Notes: generated by a model not told the origin, from the letters alone. DNA of 64,000 nucleotides from an uncultured Mediterraneibacter sp. (GCF_934309415.1 NZ_CAKRDI010000007.1:50977-114976); one strand, 5' to 3'. Shown: positions 8,469 to 17,758, counted from the stretch's first letter. Program-made: numbers and translations.

Positions 8469-9614
8469 TTACATCAGTTTTCTGAACAGATCTTTCAGAT
8501 CTTCAACGCTTGCATCTTTCGGGTTACCCGGTGCGCATGCATCTGCGTGTGCGGACTCAGCGAGGAACTGAAGATCTTCTTCTTTCAGAGCTTCCAGTTT
8601 TGTCGGGATTCCAACGTCTACAGAAAGTTTCTGAACTGCATCAACAGCAGCTTTTCTGTATTCTTCAACAGACATATCGTCCACACCTTTTACACCCATT
8701 GCTCTTGCGATCTCACGGTATTTCTCACCTGTGCAGTCTGCATTGTATTCCATAACGATTGGAAGCATCATAGCACATGCAACACCATGTGGTGTATCAT
8801 ATACAGCACCAAGTGTATGAGCCATAGAATGAGCGATTCCAAGACCTACGTTAGAAAATCCCATTCCTGCGATATACTGTCCGAGAGCCATTCCTTCACG
8901 GCCTTCTTTTTCATTTGCCACTGCACTTCTCAGAGATTTGGAGATAATTTCAATTGCTTTAAGATGGAACATATCTGTCATTTCCCATGCAGCTTTTGTT
9001 GTGTATCCTTCGATTGCATGTGTCAGGGCATCCATACCTGTAGAAGCTGTCAGCCCCTTCGGCATAGAAGACATCATCTCCGGGTCTACTACTGCGATCA
9101 CCGGCATATCATGTGAGTCAACACATACGAATTTTCTCTTTTTCTCAACATCTGTGATTACATAGTTGATTGTAACCTCTGCTGCTGTACCTGCTGTTGT
9201 CGGAACTGCGATGATCGGTACACAAGGATTCTTTGTAGGTGCAACACCTTCCAGACTTCTTACATCTTCAAATTCCGGATTCGCGATGATGATACCAATT
9301 GCTTTTGCTGTATCCATGGATGATCCGCCACCGATTGCAATGATGTAATCTGCTTCTGCATCTTTAAATGCCTGTACTCCATGCTGTACATTCTGGATTG
9401 TCGGGTTTGCTTTGATATCTGAGTAAATCTCATATGCAAGACCTGCGTTCTCAAGTACATCTGTCACTTTTCCTGTTACCCCAAATTTGATCAGATCAGG
9501 ATCTGAACATACAAAAGCTTTTTTGAATGCTCTTGCCTTTGCTTCAGTTGCAATCTCCTGAATAGCTCCTGCTCCGTGATAAGATGTCTCATTTAACATA
9601 ATTCTGTTTGCCAT
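8469..9614 (-). CDS. fucO: Lactaldehyde reductase (iron-dependent alcohol dehydrogenase)
   Basis: Reduces L-lactaldehyde from fucose or rhamnose breakdown to 1,2-propanediol with NADH. The 381-aa protein is closely similar along its length to E. coli FucO, including the N-terminal MANRxxLNET, the GGGSSMDTAK nucleotide loop at 95-104 and TTAGTAAEVTINYVITD. The iron ligands are in place: D195, H199, H262 and H276. It stands apart from the fucU-fucI block by about 6 kb and has its own terminator, so it is probably transcribed alone. A role in the fucose pathway is strongly suggested by the neighbourhood. Confidence 0.93.
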   Translation of the reverse strand: MANRIMLNETSYHGAGAIQEIATEAKARAFKKAFVCSDPDLIKFGVTGKVTDVLENAGLAYEIYSDIKANPTIQNVQHGVQAFKDAEADYIIAIGGGSSMDTAKAIGIIIANPEFEDVRSLEGVAPTKNPCVPIIAVPTTAGTAAEVTINYVITDVEKKRKFVCVDSHDMPVIAVVDPEMMSSMPKGLTASTGMDALTHAIEGYTTKAAWEMTDMFHLKAIEIISKSLRSAVANEKEGREGMALGQYIAGMGFSNVGLGIAHSMAHTLGAVYDTPHGVACAMMLPIVMEYNADCTGEKYREIARAMGVKGVDDMSVEEYRKAAVDAVQKLSVDVGIPTKLEALKEEDLQFLAESAHADACAPGNPKDASVEDLKDLFRKLM

Positions 9615-9981
9615 TGTTCATCATTCTCCTTTTTTGAACTAATTCCTGCGAAGTGAACCTCTCATATTACTGTTTTCTTCCCTGCATTCAATCCTTTGAT
9701 TGCCCCGGAAGACACATTGCTGTCTGCAATAATGCCATAACCAGTAACTCTCTCACTTCTCTTTCATGTTTTTATTTTAACAATCTTATCGCGTAATAGT
9801 AAGTTACAATTTTATCAATCTGTAACATTTACACAACCAATTTATCTTTTGCTTTGTTTTTTAGTACGAATATAACTACTCTTTCGCTCTATTCATTCTT
9901 TTTTTATTACACACATCTTGTCCAGAATACATCAACCTCATAATAGAAAATGTACCTCGCAAATTCCAGTGCCTTACAGCA
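9615..9981. other. Intergenic region upstream of fucO
   Basis: Should hold the fucO promoter; no clear -35/-10 pair was found. The stretch 9669-9749 begins ATTACTGTTTT and ends AACCAGTAAC, faintly like family A ends, but the interior does not match. The rest is AT-rich with no gene. Confidence 0.4.
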
Positions 9982-10124
9982 GTTACTGTTCACAGCATAG
10001 CTGTAAACAGTAACGCATCTCGCCATTTAGAATCGCCTACGGCGATGGGCGAGATACATTCAGGACAAAACGTGCATCCTCCATGCCAATCAGCGGAGTG
10101 ATTGACATGGGAGTGAACAGTAAC
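9982..10124 (-). mobile_element. Family A repeat, complete 143-bp copy with 8-bp target duplication
   Basis: Inverted copy: the third hairpin (GTTACTGTTCACAGC...) comes first on the plus strand and GGGAGTGAACAGTAAC last. TTACAGCA is directly repeated at 9974-9981 and 10125-10132, a perfect 8-bp target site duplication. The insertion abuts the stop codon of the tetR-type gene, and the duplicated bases preserve that stop. Confidence 0.92.
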
Positions 10125-10688
10125 TTACAGCAACCCTCTCTCCCGGAATACATCTTCCAGTTCTTTCGGCATGGATTCTGTCAGTGCTTTTGCCAGGCTC
10201 TCCGGTGTCTCCTTGCGATTTTCCAGCACCCACTGCACTGTCATATAGATTGATCCCTGACAGTACATTTCCAGCTGAAACTTCAGATTCTCCGGCATTT
10301 TCTGCCCTGTTTTCCCCTCAATCTGATCTGTGTAAAACTGACGGATCAACTGGAAATCGTGATCACGCAGACAATTCTGTTCATCATTTTTAAAAGCTGC
10401 CCGAAAGAACAGTCTTTCTTCCTGTATATAATGGAATTTATTCACAAGACCCTCATAGACTGTCTTTCCTTCTCCCATGTGTTCAAAAGACTCCAGAAGA
10501 ATCTTATCAAAATACCAGTTGATCAGATCATATTTATCCTGAAAATTTCTGTAAAAAGTCTGCCGGGTCACTCCGCACTCTTCTGTAATCTCTTTTACAG
10601 TGATCTTTTCCACCGGAGCTTTTCGCATACATTCCTTCATTGCATCTGCCAGTCTGTATTTCACATTTTCCTGCCGTTTTTTCTCCAT
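10125..10688 (-). CDS. TetR-family transcriptional regulator
   Basis: A 187-aa one-domain-plus-ligand-pocket repressor. The helix-turn-helix lies at about residues 28-55 (ITVKEITEECGVTRQTFYRNF...), typical of TetR. The C-terminal part resembles the group that includes dihydroxyacetone-kinase regulators (TetR_C_7 type), judged by eye. It follows the DUF4317-like gene by 35 bases in the same direction and is probably the last gene of the alarmone synthetase unit. The gene ends exactly at a family A insertion. Target and ligand are unknown. Confidence 0.85.
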   Translation of the reverse strand: MEKKRQENVKYRLADAMKECMRKAPVEKITVKEITEECGVTRQTFYRNFQDKYDLINWYFDKILLESFEHMGEGKTVYEGLVNKFHYIQEERLFFRAAFKNDEQNCLRDHDFQLIRQFYTDQIEGKTGQKMPENLKFQLEMYCQGSIYMTVQWVLENRKETPESLAKALTESMPKELEDVFRERGLL

Positions 10689-10723
10689 CTTCTTTTTCCT
10701 GCCGATCTTCTTCTATATGAAAA

Positions 10724-11362
10724 CTATACATTTCTGCTTTCTTTCACACACAGCATCTTCAATAACTCCTCATGTGGATGCTTTTCATCTGCCTGAAATA
10801 CGTCGATACAGTTCAGTGCCGCTCCTCCATCTATATAAGCCGGAAACAGGAATCCACACTCCGGTTTTCCCGGCTCATACTCTCCGGTCAGCGGACAGAT
10901 TGCACAGATAATATATTCAAACATATTTTCAGACTCTCCAAGCCTCTCATGGTCTGTTCCTTTTGCCGGAATATCATAGCGATCATGAAATACAAAGATT
11001 GCATAATCGTGCGACGACTGATATATTTCTCCTACCACCTCATAAAACGTATCCATCAATGCATCATTCTTCAGTCCACAGGCACGAATGCCCATCAGAA
11101 GTCTGTGCATGCTCTCCGGTCCCATAGCCTGATCCACAAAACGATATTCTTTCAGGTTCCGATTCGTATCTGCAAAAGGGATCACCTTTGCCAGTGTAAG
11201 ATTTTTTTCCTTTTCTGCCGGAGAAAGGGACAGAAAACTGGTATTGAATGTACCATCCGAAAATCCATCCGCATCCATATAACTTCCGGCAATCCTTGTA
11301 ACCGAACTTCTTTTTACTGTCATCCGTCTGGTCAATGCCAGCATATCTTCTCTGTCTATCAT
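10724..11362 (-). CDS. DUF4317-like protein
   Basis: A 212-aa soluble protein. The N-terminus (DMLALTRRMTVKRSSVTRIAGSY) and the later YAIFVFHDRYDIP segment look like DUF4317, a family of unknown function found almost only in Clostridia. It contains no membrane helix. Its ATG overlaps the stop of the alarmone synthetase gene in an ATGA, so the two are translationally coupled. The coupling suggests a shared stress or growth-control role, but that is inference. The family call rests on memory of the pattern, not on a search. Confidence 0.65.
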   Translation of the reverse strand: MIDREDMLALTRRMTVKRSSVTRIAGSYMDADGFSDGTFNTSFLSLSPAEKEKNLTLAKVIPFADTNRNLKEYRFVDQAMGPESMHRLLMGIRACGLKNDALMDTFYEVVGEIYQSSHDYAIFVFHDRYDIPAKGTDHERLGESENMFEYIICAICPLTGEYEPGKPECGFLFPAYIDGGAALNCIDVFQADEKHPHEELLKMLCVKESRNV

Positions 11363-12168
11363 TCTCTCATCCCGAATATATCTTTTCTCTGTCGTTCTAC
11401 CAGCCGTTTCAGGAGCTGATATTCCTCATTGTTTTTCCCTGTTTCACCCAGTTCTGCTTTGTCCTCGCATTTTGAAATTACATCCCTGACATTCTGCATT
11501 CTTTTATCCAGTGCAGCACTGATCTCTGCGCAGGCAAGCATCTCATCTGCAAGATACTGTGTCTGATCTTCCGGAATATTCTTCTTATATCGGATCTTAT
11601 GTTCCAGACTTGCCCAGAAGTCCATGGCAATCGTACGCAACTGCACTTCTACCGTCATCATCCTTTTCCCTTCCTGTAAGAAAATCGGAATCTGAATGAT
11701 CAGATGCAGACTCCTGTATCCGCCCGGTTTTGGATTCTTTATGTAATCTTTCTTTTCCAGTAATACGATATCGTCCTGACTCAGGAAACATTCTGCCAGT
11801 GCATAGATATCATCCGGGAACGAGCAAACTACACGAACCCCTGCAATATCATGAATATTTTCCTCAATCGCTTCTACACTCAATGGAATATTCTTTCTGC
11901 GGATCTTTTTCATCAGACTTTCCATTGATTTAACTCTTGATTTAATACTCTCAATCGGATTACGGTCATACTCCAGTGAATACTCTTCATTTAATACTTT
12001 AAACTTCGTCTCCACTTCCATAATCGCACATTGGTAATATGAGATGATCGTATCCATCGGCTTCTTATTTTCCTTAATAAAATCAATAAATTCATCCGAT
12101 AACAGACTGTTGCGAAGGAAATCCTCTTTGCGTTTCTCCAACAGTTGCTCAATTCCCTTTTTTCCCAT
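11359..12168 (-). CDS. Small alarmone synthetase (RelA/SpoT-domain GTP pyrophosphokinase)
   Basis: Makes (p)ppGpp from GTP or GDP and ATP. At 269 aa it carries only the synthetase domain, as in YjbM/RelQ or YwaC proteins, with no hydrolase or TGS domain. Landmarks are RVVCSFPDDIYALAE, the KPGGYRSLHL motif and VEVQLRTIAMDFWASLEHK. I chose the ATG at 12168 because GAGGAG lies about 12 bases upstream; a TTG at 12201 is also in frame but has no ribosome binding site. It is followed by overlapping DUF4317 and then a TetR gene, an arrangement unlike the usual NAD-kinase neighbourhood of relQ. Confidence 0.85.
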   Translation of the reverse strand: MGKKGIEQLLEKRKEDFLRNSLLSDEFIDFIKENKKPMDTIISYYQCAIMEVETKFKVLNEEYSLEYDRNPIESIKSRVKSMESLMKKIRRKNIPLSVEAIEENIHDIAGVRVVCSFPDDIYALAECFLSQDDIVLLEKKDYIKNPKPGGYRSLHLIIQIPIFLQEGKRMMTVEVQLRTIAMDFWASLEHKIRYKKNIPEDQTQYLADEMLACAEISAALDKRMQNVRDVISKCEDKAELGETGKNNEEYQLLKRLVERQRKDIFGMRE

Positions 12169-12231
12169 TTTACTGTACTGCTCCTCTTGTATTTTTATCA
12201 AACTTATATAACGCTACATGTAAACACACCC

Positions 12232-12264
12232 GTTACTGCTCACAACATAACTGAAAACAGTAAA
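12232..12264 (+). repeat. Family A third-hairpin remnant
   Basis: GTTACTGCTCACAACATAACTGAAAACAGTAAA is a decayed match to the third hairpin of family A. It lies upstream of the alarmone synthetase gene, next to a family B end. Confidence 0.6.
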
Positions 12265-12296
12265 ATTCCAACTGCTTTAAACAGTAAAACCAGAAA

Positions 12297-12317
12297 GTAT
12301 TTTTAAGACACACTCTA
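12297..12317 (-). repeat. Family B end fused to the smpB stop codon
   Basis: On the minus strand TAGAGTGTGTCTTAAAAATAC, identical over its first 12 bases to other family B ends. Its first triplet TAG is the smpB stop codon. Only this end survives. Confidence 0.8.
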
Positions 12318-12779
12318 GTGATTCATTACTTTGAATTCTCTCTGAGCCTCTCGTCTCTGGTCTTTCTTTGCAATCGTCTCACGCTTGTCATACAGTTTCT
12401 TACCTTTCGCCAGACCAATCTCAATCTTCACAAGACTTCCACTGAAATATACCTGAAGTGGTACGACCGTGATTCCCTGTTCTTTCATCTTTCCGAAAAT
12501 CTTCAGGATCTCTTTCTTGTGCAGAAGCAGTTTTCTCACACGCAGAGGATCTTTATTGAAAATATTTCCTTTCTCATATGGAGAAATATGCATTCCATAG
12601 ATATACATTTCTCCATCTTCCACGCGGATAAACGCTTCTTTGATGCTGCATTTTCCCATACGAAGTGATTTCACCTCTGTTCCGTGAAGCACCAGTCCTG
12701 CTTCATATTTTTCCAGAATAAAATAATCATGATATGCTTTCTTATTATTTGCAATCAATTTCTTGTCATTTTTTGCCAT
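12315..12779 (-). CDS. smpB: SsrA-binding protein
   Basis: Binds tmRNA and delivers it to stalled ribosomes for trans-translation. The 154-aa protein has the family's core ([24 protein letters not shown], then [10 protein letters not shown]) and a basic C-terminal tail. I start at 12779, the conserved MAKNDKK position, although an ATG eight codons upstream is also open. It follows rnr by 44 bases, the usual secG-rnr-smpB order. The tmRNA gene, often next to smpB, is not in the flanking gaps. The TAG stop is the first triplet of a family B repeat end. Confidence 0.93.
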   Translation of the reverse strand: MAKNDKKLIANNKKAYHDYFILEKYEAGLVLHGTEVKSLRMGKCSIKEAFIRVEDGEMYIYGMHISPYEKGNIFNKDPLRVRKLLLHKKEILKIFGKMKEQGITVVPLQVYFSGSLVKIEIGLAKGKKLYDKRETIAKKDQRREAQREFKVMNH

Positions 12780-12823
12780 TTGCCTGTCATGCCTTTCTAT
12801 CATCCACTTGTTGCTGCGTTCTT

Positions 12824-14965
12824 TTATTCTTCTCTGTTCTTTTTCTTTTTCTCAATCACCAGCTCGAAATTCACTGTCCGAAGCAGACGGTCTGCATCAG
12901 TCACACGGATCTTCACCATCTGTCCCAGTTTATATGTCTTTCCGGTATGTTCTCCGACCATTTCATAAGTCTGCTCAATAAAATTATAATGATCATCCCA
13001 CATATCTGTTACATGAACCAGACCTTCAACCGTATTCGGAAGTTCCACATAGATTCCCCATTTGGTAATACCGGAAATAACGCCTTCATATTCTTCTCCA
13101 ATATGAGATTTCATATATTCTGCTTTCTTCAGCTTCACAACTTCACGTTCTGTCTCATCTGCCAGACGTTCCCTCTCACTGCACTGTGTTGCCACTTCCG
13201 GAAGAATCTTATCATAATGTTCAATCCTGCTCTCTGTCAGTTTTCCTCTCAGATTCTCCTTGATAATACGGTGAATCTGCAGATCTGGATACCGACGGAT
13301 CGGAGAAGTAAAGTGTGTATAGTATTTTGCTGCAAGGCCAAAATGTCCTGTATTCTCCGTTGTATATTTTGCCTGTTTCATGGAGCGCAGTGCCAGACGG
13401 CTGATCATCGCCTCTTCCGGTGTTCCTTCCACCTTGCAAAGAAGCTTCTGAATCTCTTTTGGCTGCACTTCATTTCTTACATGAATATTGTAACCGAAAT
13501 TATTGATAAATGTGGAAAGTTTTCTTATTTTTTCTTCATCCGGCACTTCATGTGTACGGTAAAGAAACGGAAGCTCTCTCCAGAAATATTCTTCTGCCAC
13601 CGTTTCATTGGCAAGCAACATAAAATCTTCAATGATCTTTGTAGCACTGTTCCGCTCATACGGTTTTACATTGATGGCTTTTCCATTCTCATCCAGTTCA
13701 ATCTTTGTCTCCGGGAAATCAAAATCGATCGATCCTCTTTTTCCTCTGCGTTCACGGATGATGCCGGAAAGTTCTTTCATCCGCAGAATCATCGGGACAA
13801 ACGCTTCATCTTCCTTCAGAGCTTCTTCCTCGCCTGCCAGGACTTTGGAAACACCTGTGTAACTCATTCTTTTATCTACTCTGATCACAGTTTCGGCGAT
13901 CTGATGATCAATCACTTCTCCACTCGGAGACACCAGCATAATACAAGACAGAGCAAGTCTGTTCTCTCCCGCATTCAAAGAACAGATTCCATTGGACAGT
14001 TTATGTGGAAGCATCGGGATTACGCGGTCTGCAAGGTACACACTCGTTCCACGTTTCAGTGCTTCACGATCCAGTGCACTTCTCTCCTGCACATAATTCG
14101 TTACGTCTGCAATGTGTACTCCAAGACGATAATTTTCATCTTCCATTGTAAGAGAAACCGCATCATCCAGGTCTTTCGCATCTTCTCCGTCAATCGTTAC
14201 CATCTGCCAGTCTCTTAGATCCATTCTGCCTTCCATGTCCGCTTCTGTTACATCTTTTCCGACACGGACCGCCTGATTCAATACTTTCTCCGGGAACTCT
14301 GTCGGAAGGTCATAATCCTTTACAATGGAAAGAATGTCTGTCCCCGGATCATTAATATGTCCGATGATCTCAACAATTCTTCCTTCCGGTTTCGCATGTT
14401 CTTCTCCATAAGAAGTCAGTTCCACTACGACTTTATGTCCTGTCATGGCTCCCATTTCTTTTCCTGCCGGGATATAGATATCCTTCAAATATCTCTGATT
14501 ATCCGGTCTGACGAATCCGAAACTCTTGCTCTTTTCATAATATCCAACGATCTTCTTCACATTATGAGAAATAACACGGACAATTTTTCCTTCTTTGCGG
14601 CGTCCGTTCGGTGTGCCTGTGAGTACACATTCCACTTCATCTCCCTGAAATGCCCCATTCACATTCTCTCCTGGAATAAAGATATCTTCCTCTTCCCCTT
14701 CGATCATTACAAAGCCAAATCCACGGGCATTCGCCTGAAATGTTCCCGTGATTCGTTTTGCCTGACCTTTGCTGTATTTGCCGCGTTTTGAAAGCGAGAT
14801 CTTTCCTTCTTCCACGAGTGTATCCAGTATCTTCTGTAATTCCGGCCGCTGCTCTTTTGTAATCTGAAGAACTGTCGCAATCTCCTTCACTTTCATCGGC
14901 ACATAAAAGTCATCACAGATAAAATCATAGATAACTTTTTTACGCTTTTCAAATATATGATCCAT
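12824..14965 (-). CDS. rnr: Ribonuclease R
   Basis: Processive 3'-5' exoribonuclease that degrades structured RNA, including mRNA released by trans-translation. The 713-aa protein has an N-terminal winged-helix region, cold-shock-like OB folds, the RNB catalytic domain with [14 protein letters not shown] (the Asp cluster), and a C-terminal S1 domain ([20 protein letters not shown]). It ends in a Lys/Arg-rich tail. The start at 14965 is supported by AAAGGGG five bases upstream; the in-frame ATG at 14992 has no such site. It sits between secG and smpB. Confidence 0.95.
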   Translation of the reverse strand: MDHIFEKRKKVIYDFICDDFYVPMKVKEIATVLQITKEQRPELQKILDTLVEEGKISLSKRGKYSKGQAKRITGTFQANARGFGFVMIEGEEEDIFIPGENVNGAFQGDEVECVLTGTPNGRRKEGKIVRVISHNVKKIVGYYEKSKSFGFVRPDNQRYLKDIYIPAGKEMGAMTGHKVVVELTSYGEEHAKPEGRIVEIIGHINDPGTDILSIVKDYDLPTEFPEKVLNQAVRVGKDVTEADMEGRMDLRDWQMVTIDGEDAKDLDDAVSLTMEDENYRLGVHIADVTNYVQERSALDREALKRGTSVYLADRVIPMLPHKLSNGICSLNAGENRLALSCIMLVSPSGEVIDHQIAETVIRVDKRMSYTGVSKVLAGEEEALKEDEAFVPMILRMKELSGIIRERRGKRGSIDFDFPETKIELDENGKAINVKPYERNSATKIIEDFMLLANETVAEEYFWRELPFLYRTHEVPDEEKIRKLSTFINNFGYNIHVRNEVQPKEIQKLLCKVEGTPEEAMISRLALRSMKQAKYTTENTGHFGLAAKYYTHFTSPIRRYPDLQIHRIIKENLRGKLTESRIEHYDKILPEVATQCSERERLADETEREVVKLKKAEYMKSHIGEEYEGVISGITKWGIYVELPNTVEGLVHVTDMWDDHYNFIEQTYEMVGEHTGKTYKLGQMVKIRVTDADRLLRTVNFELVIEKKKKNREE

Positions 14966-15037
14966 AATACCCCTTTCTTTTTCTATGCTCATTTTATTTG
15001 TTTAAAAAAGGCTCTAAATTGTACACGAAGCAAACAA

Positions 15038-15059
15038 AGAATGTGCCTTGGCACATTCT
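15038..15059 (-). terminator. Hairpin terminator after secG
   Basis: Perfect stem AGAATGTGCC / GGCACATTCT with a two-base loop, followed on the minus strand by TTGTTTG. It lies between secG and rnr, directly next to a family B element, and may be the native secG terminator or part of the inserted material. Confidence 0.55.
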
Positions 15060-15179
15060 AGAGTGTGTCTGCGGCAATCGCTTGCGACATCTTCCTTGTA
15101 CGCCGCAGTGCGCATCCTCGCGGAGCGTTTTTATATATTAGGAAAGATCACTTTCCTAATATATAAAAAAGACACTCTA
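15059..15179. mobile_element. Family B element carrying the family C palindrome
   Basis: Flanked by TA on both sides, with ends TAGAGTGTGTCTG and (inverted) TAGAGTGTCTTTTTT. The interior differs from the 28-kb copy: a GC-rich stem region (GCGGCAATCGC...GCGGAGCG) is followed by the family C palindrome at 15128-15169. Confidence 0.7.
15128..15169. repeat. Family C palindrome
   Basis: TTTTTATATATTAGGAAAG, ATCA, CTTTCCTAATATATAAAAA: a perfect 19-bp inverted repeat. The same sequence, with one change, occurs at 60518-60558. Confidence 0.85.
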
Positions 15180-15229
15180 TATTGCTCTATAGAATGTCTT
15201 ATACGCTTCATCTCTTGTTAAATCGTGCT

Positions 15230-15472
15230 TTAATTAAACACTTTCAGATTCAGAACTACGGCAAGTACAATGAAAAGAATTGCAAGGAACTTTGTAGACT
15301 TTACAAGTGCACCTTCCATTGAACGACCTTTGTTCTGTCCCCAATAGGAATCTGCCATGCCACCAATTGTTCCAAGTCCTGCAGACTTTCCTTCCTGCAA
15401 AAGAATAATTGCTGATAAAGCAATACAGTCTATAACAAAGATAATGTACAAAACAATCTTCAAAATATCCAT
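15230..15472 (-). CDS. secG: Preprotein translocase subunit SecG
   Basis: Small accessory subunit of the SecYEG channel. The 80-aa protein has two membrane helices (about residues 3-23 and 55-75) joined by the family's LLQEGKSAGLGTIGG and a Gly/Ser/Gln loop. The ATG at 15472 is preceded by AGGAGG with a nine-base spacer; the open frame extends seven codons further but lacks a site. It leads the secG-rnr-smpB group, although repeats now separate it from rnr by 257 bases. Confidence 0.92.
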   Translation of the reverse strand: MDILKIVLYIIFVIDCIALSAIILLQEGKSAGLGTIGGMADSYWGQNKGRSMEGALVKSTKFLAILFIVLAVVLNLKVFN

Positions 15473-15539
15473 CTCCGAACGCCTCCTACGCATAAATCTT
15501 TATTATTTTACCATAGTACACCTGTAATTGCAAGTCTGC

Positions 15540-15983
15540 TTAAAAGATTCCGAAAATCTTCTCTCTGAAAGCAACATATAGCGAATCATAATCTGTATAA
15601 CTGATCTTGCTGTCCTTAAAAGTACTTCCCCATTTTGCACAGAGCGTGTCATCAATCAGCTTCGCATCTTCATGTTCCGTCTTCAAGATTGCCGGGAACA
15701 CATAATAGATCATAAAGAAATTAAGATCTGTCTGTACTGCACTATCAATCTTGCCCTTTTTAGGAGAAACATATGCATCATGAACTTTATTCACAAAACA
15801 CTCCGCAATCTCCTCAGCTGCCGCTTCTTTATCAGAAGCACTCTCTGTATATTCTGTCATTTCACGGAAATAATGTCCGTATTTTTCAATAAAGTTTTCC
15901 ATGTTTGCTTTATATGAAGCCTTTTTCAGCTTTTTCATCATCGGTTTCATATTTTCAAACATCTGTTCCATCTGATCCAGCAT
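15540..15983 (-). CDS. Conserved hypothetical protein (147 aa)
   Basis: Unrecognised soluble protein of 147 residues. The N-terminus is Met/Lys-rich and amphipathic (MLDQMEQMFENMKPMMKKLKKA). The remainder is a mixed helical domain with FFMIYYVFPAIL in the middle and a C-terminal KIFGIF. A strong AGGAGG lies six bases before the ATG. It sits 25 bases after fucU and 67 bases before secG, all in the same direction, so it may be read with fucU. Nothing in it suggests sugar metabolism. Confidence 0.7.
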   Translation of the reverse strand: MLDQMEQMFENMKPMMKKLKKASYKANMENFIEKYGHYFREMTEYTESASDKEAAAEEIAECFVNKVHDAYVSPKKGKIDSAVQTDLNFFMIYYVFPAILKTEHEDAKLIDDTLCAKWGSTFKDSKISYTDYDSLYVAFREKIFGIF

Positions 15984-16008
15984 ATTCTTCCTCCTGTCTG
16001 TCCGTTTA

Positions 16009-16449
16009 TCAGTCTGTAACTACACCCTTCTGAAGCATTACATTTGCATAAAGAGCTGATTCTCCGGTTGCAATAATAGCGTATGCTGTCTTTGCCTCAT
16101 CATAGAAAGCAAAACGTTCAATATTCCCTACTACTGCATCTCCTCTGTCGTCATACTTACGGATGATTTCTTTGTATGTATCCCAGATTGGTGTCTCTAC
16201 ATCATCACCAGGCATTACTTCCATCAGATTTACCGGATGCTCAACATAAGTATCAAGCGGAAATACCTGAAGGATTGCATCCAGAAGTTCCGGTACGCCA
16301 TGACCGTCACAACGAATTACAATTGCATTCTTTCCCATAGACTCTGCCGGAAAGTTACCATCAGAGATAACCAGTCTGTCACTGTGTCCCATCTCTGCGA
16401 GTACTTTCAAAAGTTCTGGTGATAAGATTTTCGGAATTCCTTTTAACAT
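16009..16449 (-). CDS. fucU: L-fucose mutarotase
   Basis: Interconverts alpha- and beta-L-fucose, supplying the anomer used by fucose isomerase. The 146-aa protein belongs to the RbsD/FucU fold, with MLKGIPKILSPELL at the start, GHSDRLVISDGNFPAES (His22 in the catalytic position) and the later IIRCDGHGV. The start at 16449 has AAGGAGG upstream; an earlier in-frame start lacks one. It follows the sugar-binding protein gene past a terminator-like hairpin, which suggests partial read-through from the ABC operon. Its presence supports L-fucose as the transported sugar. Confidence 0.9.
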   Translation of the reverse strand: MLKGIPKILSPELLKVLAEMGHSDRLVISDGNFPAESMGKNAIVIRCDGHGVPELLDAILQVFPLDTYVEHPVNLMEVMPGDDVETPIWDTYKEIIRKYDDRGDAVVGNIERFAFYDEAKTAYAIIATGESALYANVMLQKGVVTD

Positions 16450-16514
16450 TCGTTTGTCCTCCTTATAATAACATAATATGAGTGTCAAAAGGTCTTTTGC
16501 CACTCATTTGATTT

Positions 16515-16549
16515 TAAAAAGGAACCGGGAACTTCCCGATTCCTTTCTA
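16515..16549 (-). terminator. Terminator between the binding-protein gene and fucU
   Basis: Stem AAAGGAATCGGGAA / TTCCCGGTTCCTTT with almost no loop, followed on the minus strand by TTTTTAAAAT. A strong intrinsic terminator placed inside the sugar operon would reduce but perhaps not abolish fucU transcription. Confidence 0.85.
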
Positions 16550-16636
16550 TATATGACTGCAGAAACTGCACTGCTTTCCACAATCCGTTTATTCAGTATT
16601 CTACGCCCTGATTATGTATTTCACATAAACTGTGAA

Positions 16637-17758
16637 TTAGTCATAAAGGTTCGGGGAGATGTCTGCATCGTCCATGTTTGTAGAATCATACCAGTAACCA
16701 TCTGTTGTTACGTCTTGTACTTCTTCTCCATCACAGATCTTAGCAAGAGTCTCGATGGAAATCTTGCCCTGCATCAGAGGAGACTGTGTAACAGCACCAA
16801 GTAATGTGCCATCTTTAACTGCTGCTTTGATAACGGAACCAGCATCGAATCCTGCGGATACGATCTGATCATCGCCTGTACCAAGTTTGTTCAGGTTCTG
16901 GTTAGCTGTAAGAACACCCTCTGCAGATACCTGGTTTGATCCGAACATAGCGATTGTATCGTCTTTGTTCATGATGTTAGAAGCCTCTGTAGCACACAGC
17001 TCAACTGTTGTCTGTGCCGGAACTGCAACTTCAAGAACTACGTCAGCAGATGCCTGATCGCCATTGTCTTTTACCTGGTTTACATAGAAGTCATTTCCTA
17101 CAACTGCTACTGTATTTCCATCAGCTTTAGCAAGTTCGATGAACTTGTTGATGAATCCCATACCACGCTCAGAAATGTTAGCAGATGTTGCATCCTGGTT
17201 AACTTCACCTACACGAACCTGTCCGTTTCCGATTCTGTCTTTGATTGCTTCATAAATATGCTCTGCTGCGATTCCACCAGCCTGCTCGTTGTCTGTTACA
17301 ACTGTTGCGTATACAGATCCTTCTGGAGCGTCCGGAACACCTGAGTCGAAGCATACTACTGGGATTTTCTTCTCAAGTGCTGTCTTGAGTGAATCAATAA
17401 CTGAGTTCTGGTCACAAGCTGCAAGAGCGATTCCGTCTGGATCTTTGTTGATTGCGTTGTTCAGCATGTTAACCTGGTCAGCGATATCGGACTCAGCGTT
17501 CGGTCCTGTTGTGTTAGCTGTAACACCGAGCTCATCACAAGCCTGGTTGATTCCCTGTACAGCTGCCTGCCAGTATGAAGACTGGAAGCTCTTTACAACA
17601 ACTTCGAAATGATATCCCTTAGAATCTCCTGATTCTGATCCTTCTTCTGTCTTTGTGTCTCCATCTGATTTTGCTGTCTCACTGCTTGATCCGCATCCTG
17701 CGAGCATTCCAACTACCATACATCCACCGAGTAATACTGCTAAAACTTTCTTTTTCAT
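16637..17758 (-). CDS. ABC sugar transporter, substrate-binding lipoprotein
   Basis: Extracellular sugar receptor of a ribose-type ABC importer. The 373-aa precursor has a lipoprotein signal peptide ending in LAGC (about residues 17-20) and a Ser/Glu/Asp-rich linker. A periplasmic-binding-protein type 1 fold follows (FEVVVKSFQSSYWQAAVQGINQA, then DPDGIALAACDQNSVIDSL). The start at 17758 is set by AGGAGG. Unusually, the gene is last in the transporter operon and 369 bases after the second permease, an arrangement that would let it be separately expressed. L-Fucose is the likely substrate, by context. Confidence 0.88.
   Translation of the reverse strand: MKKKVLAVLLGGCMVVGMLAGCGSSSETAKSDGDTKTEEGSESGDSKGYHFEVVVKSFQSSYWQAAVQGINQACDELGVTANTTGPNAESDIADQVNMLNNAINKDPDGIALAACDQNSVIDSLKTALEKKIPVVCFDSGVPDAPEGSVYATVVTDNEQAGGIAAEHIYEAIKDRIGNGQVRVGEVNQDATSANISERGMGFINKFIELAKADGNTVAVVGNDFYVNQVKDNGDQASADVVLEVAVPAQTTVELCATEASNIMNKDDTIAMFGSNQVSAEGVLTANQNLNKLGTGDDQIVSAGFDAGSVIKAAVKDGTLLGAVTQSPLMQGKISIETLAKICDGEEVQDVTTDGYWYDSTNMDDADISPNLYD

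Noticed and set aside
12734..14218. 494-aa plus-strand open frame
   Set aside because: Lies entirely opposite rnr (and smpB), is rich in Cys, His, Phe and Ile as expected of an antisense frame, and has no ribosome binding site.
12202..15229. tmRNA gene expected near smpB
   Set aside because: The gaps around smpB and rnr hold only repeats and a hairpin; no tRNA-like ends or tag reading frame were found.
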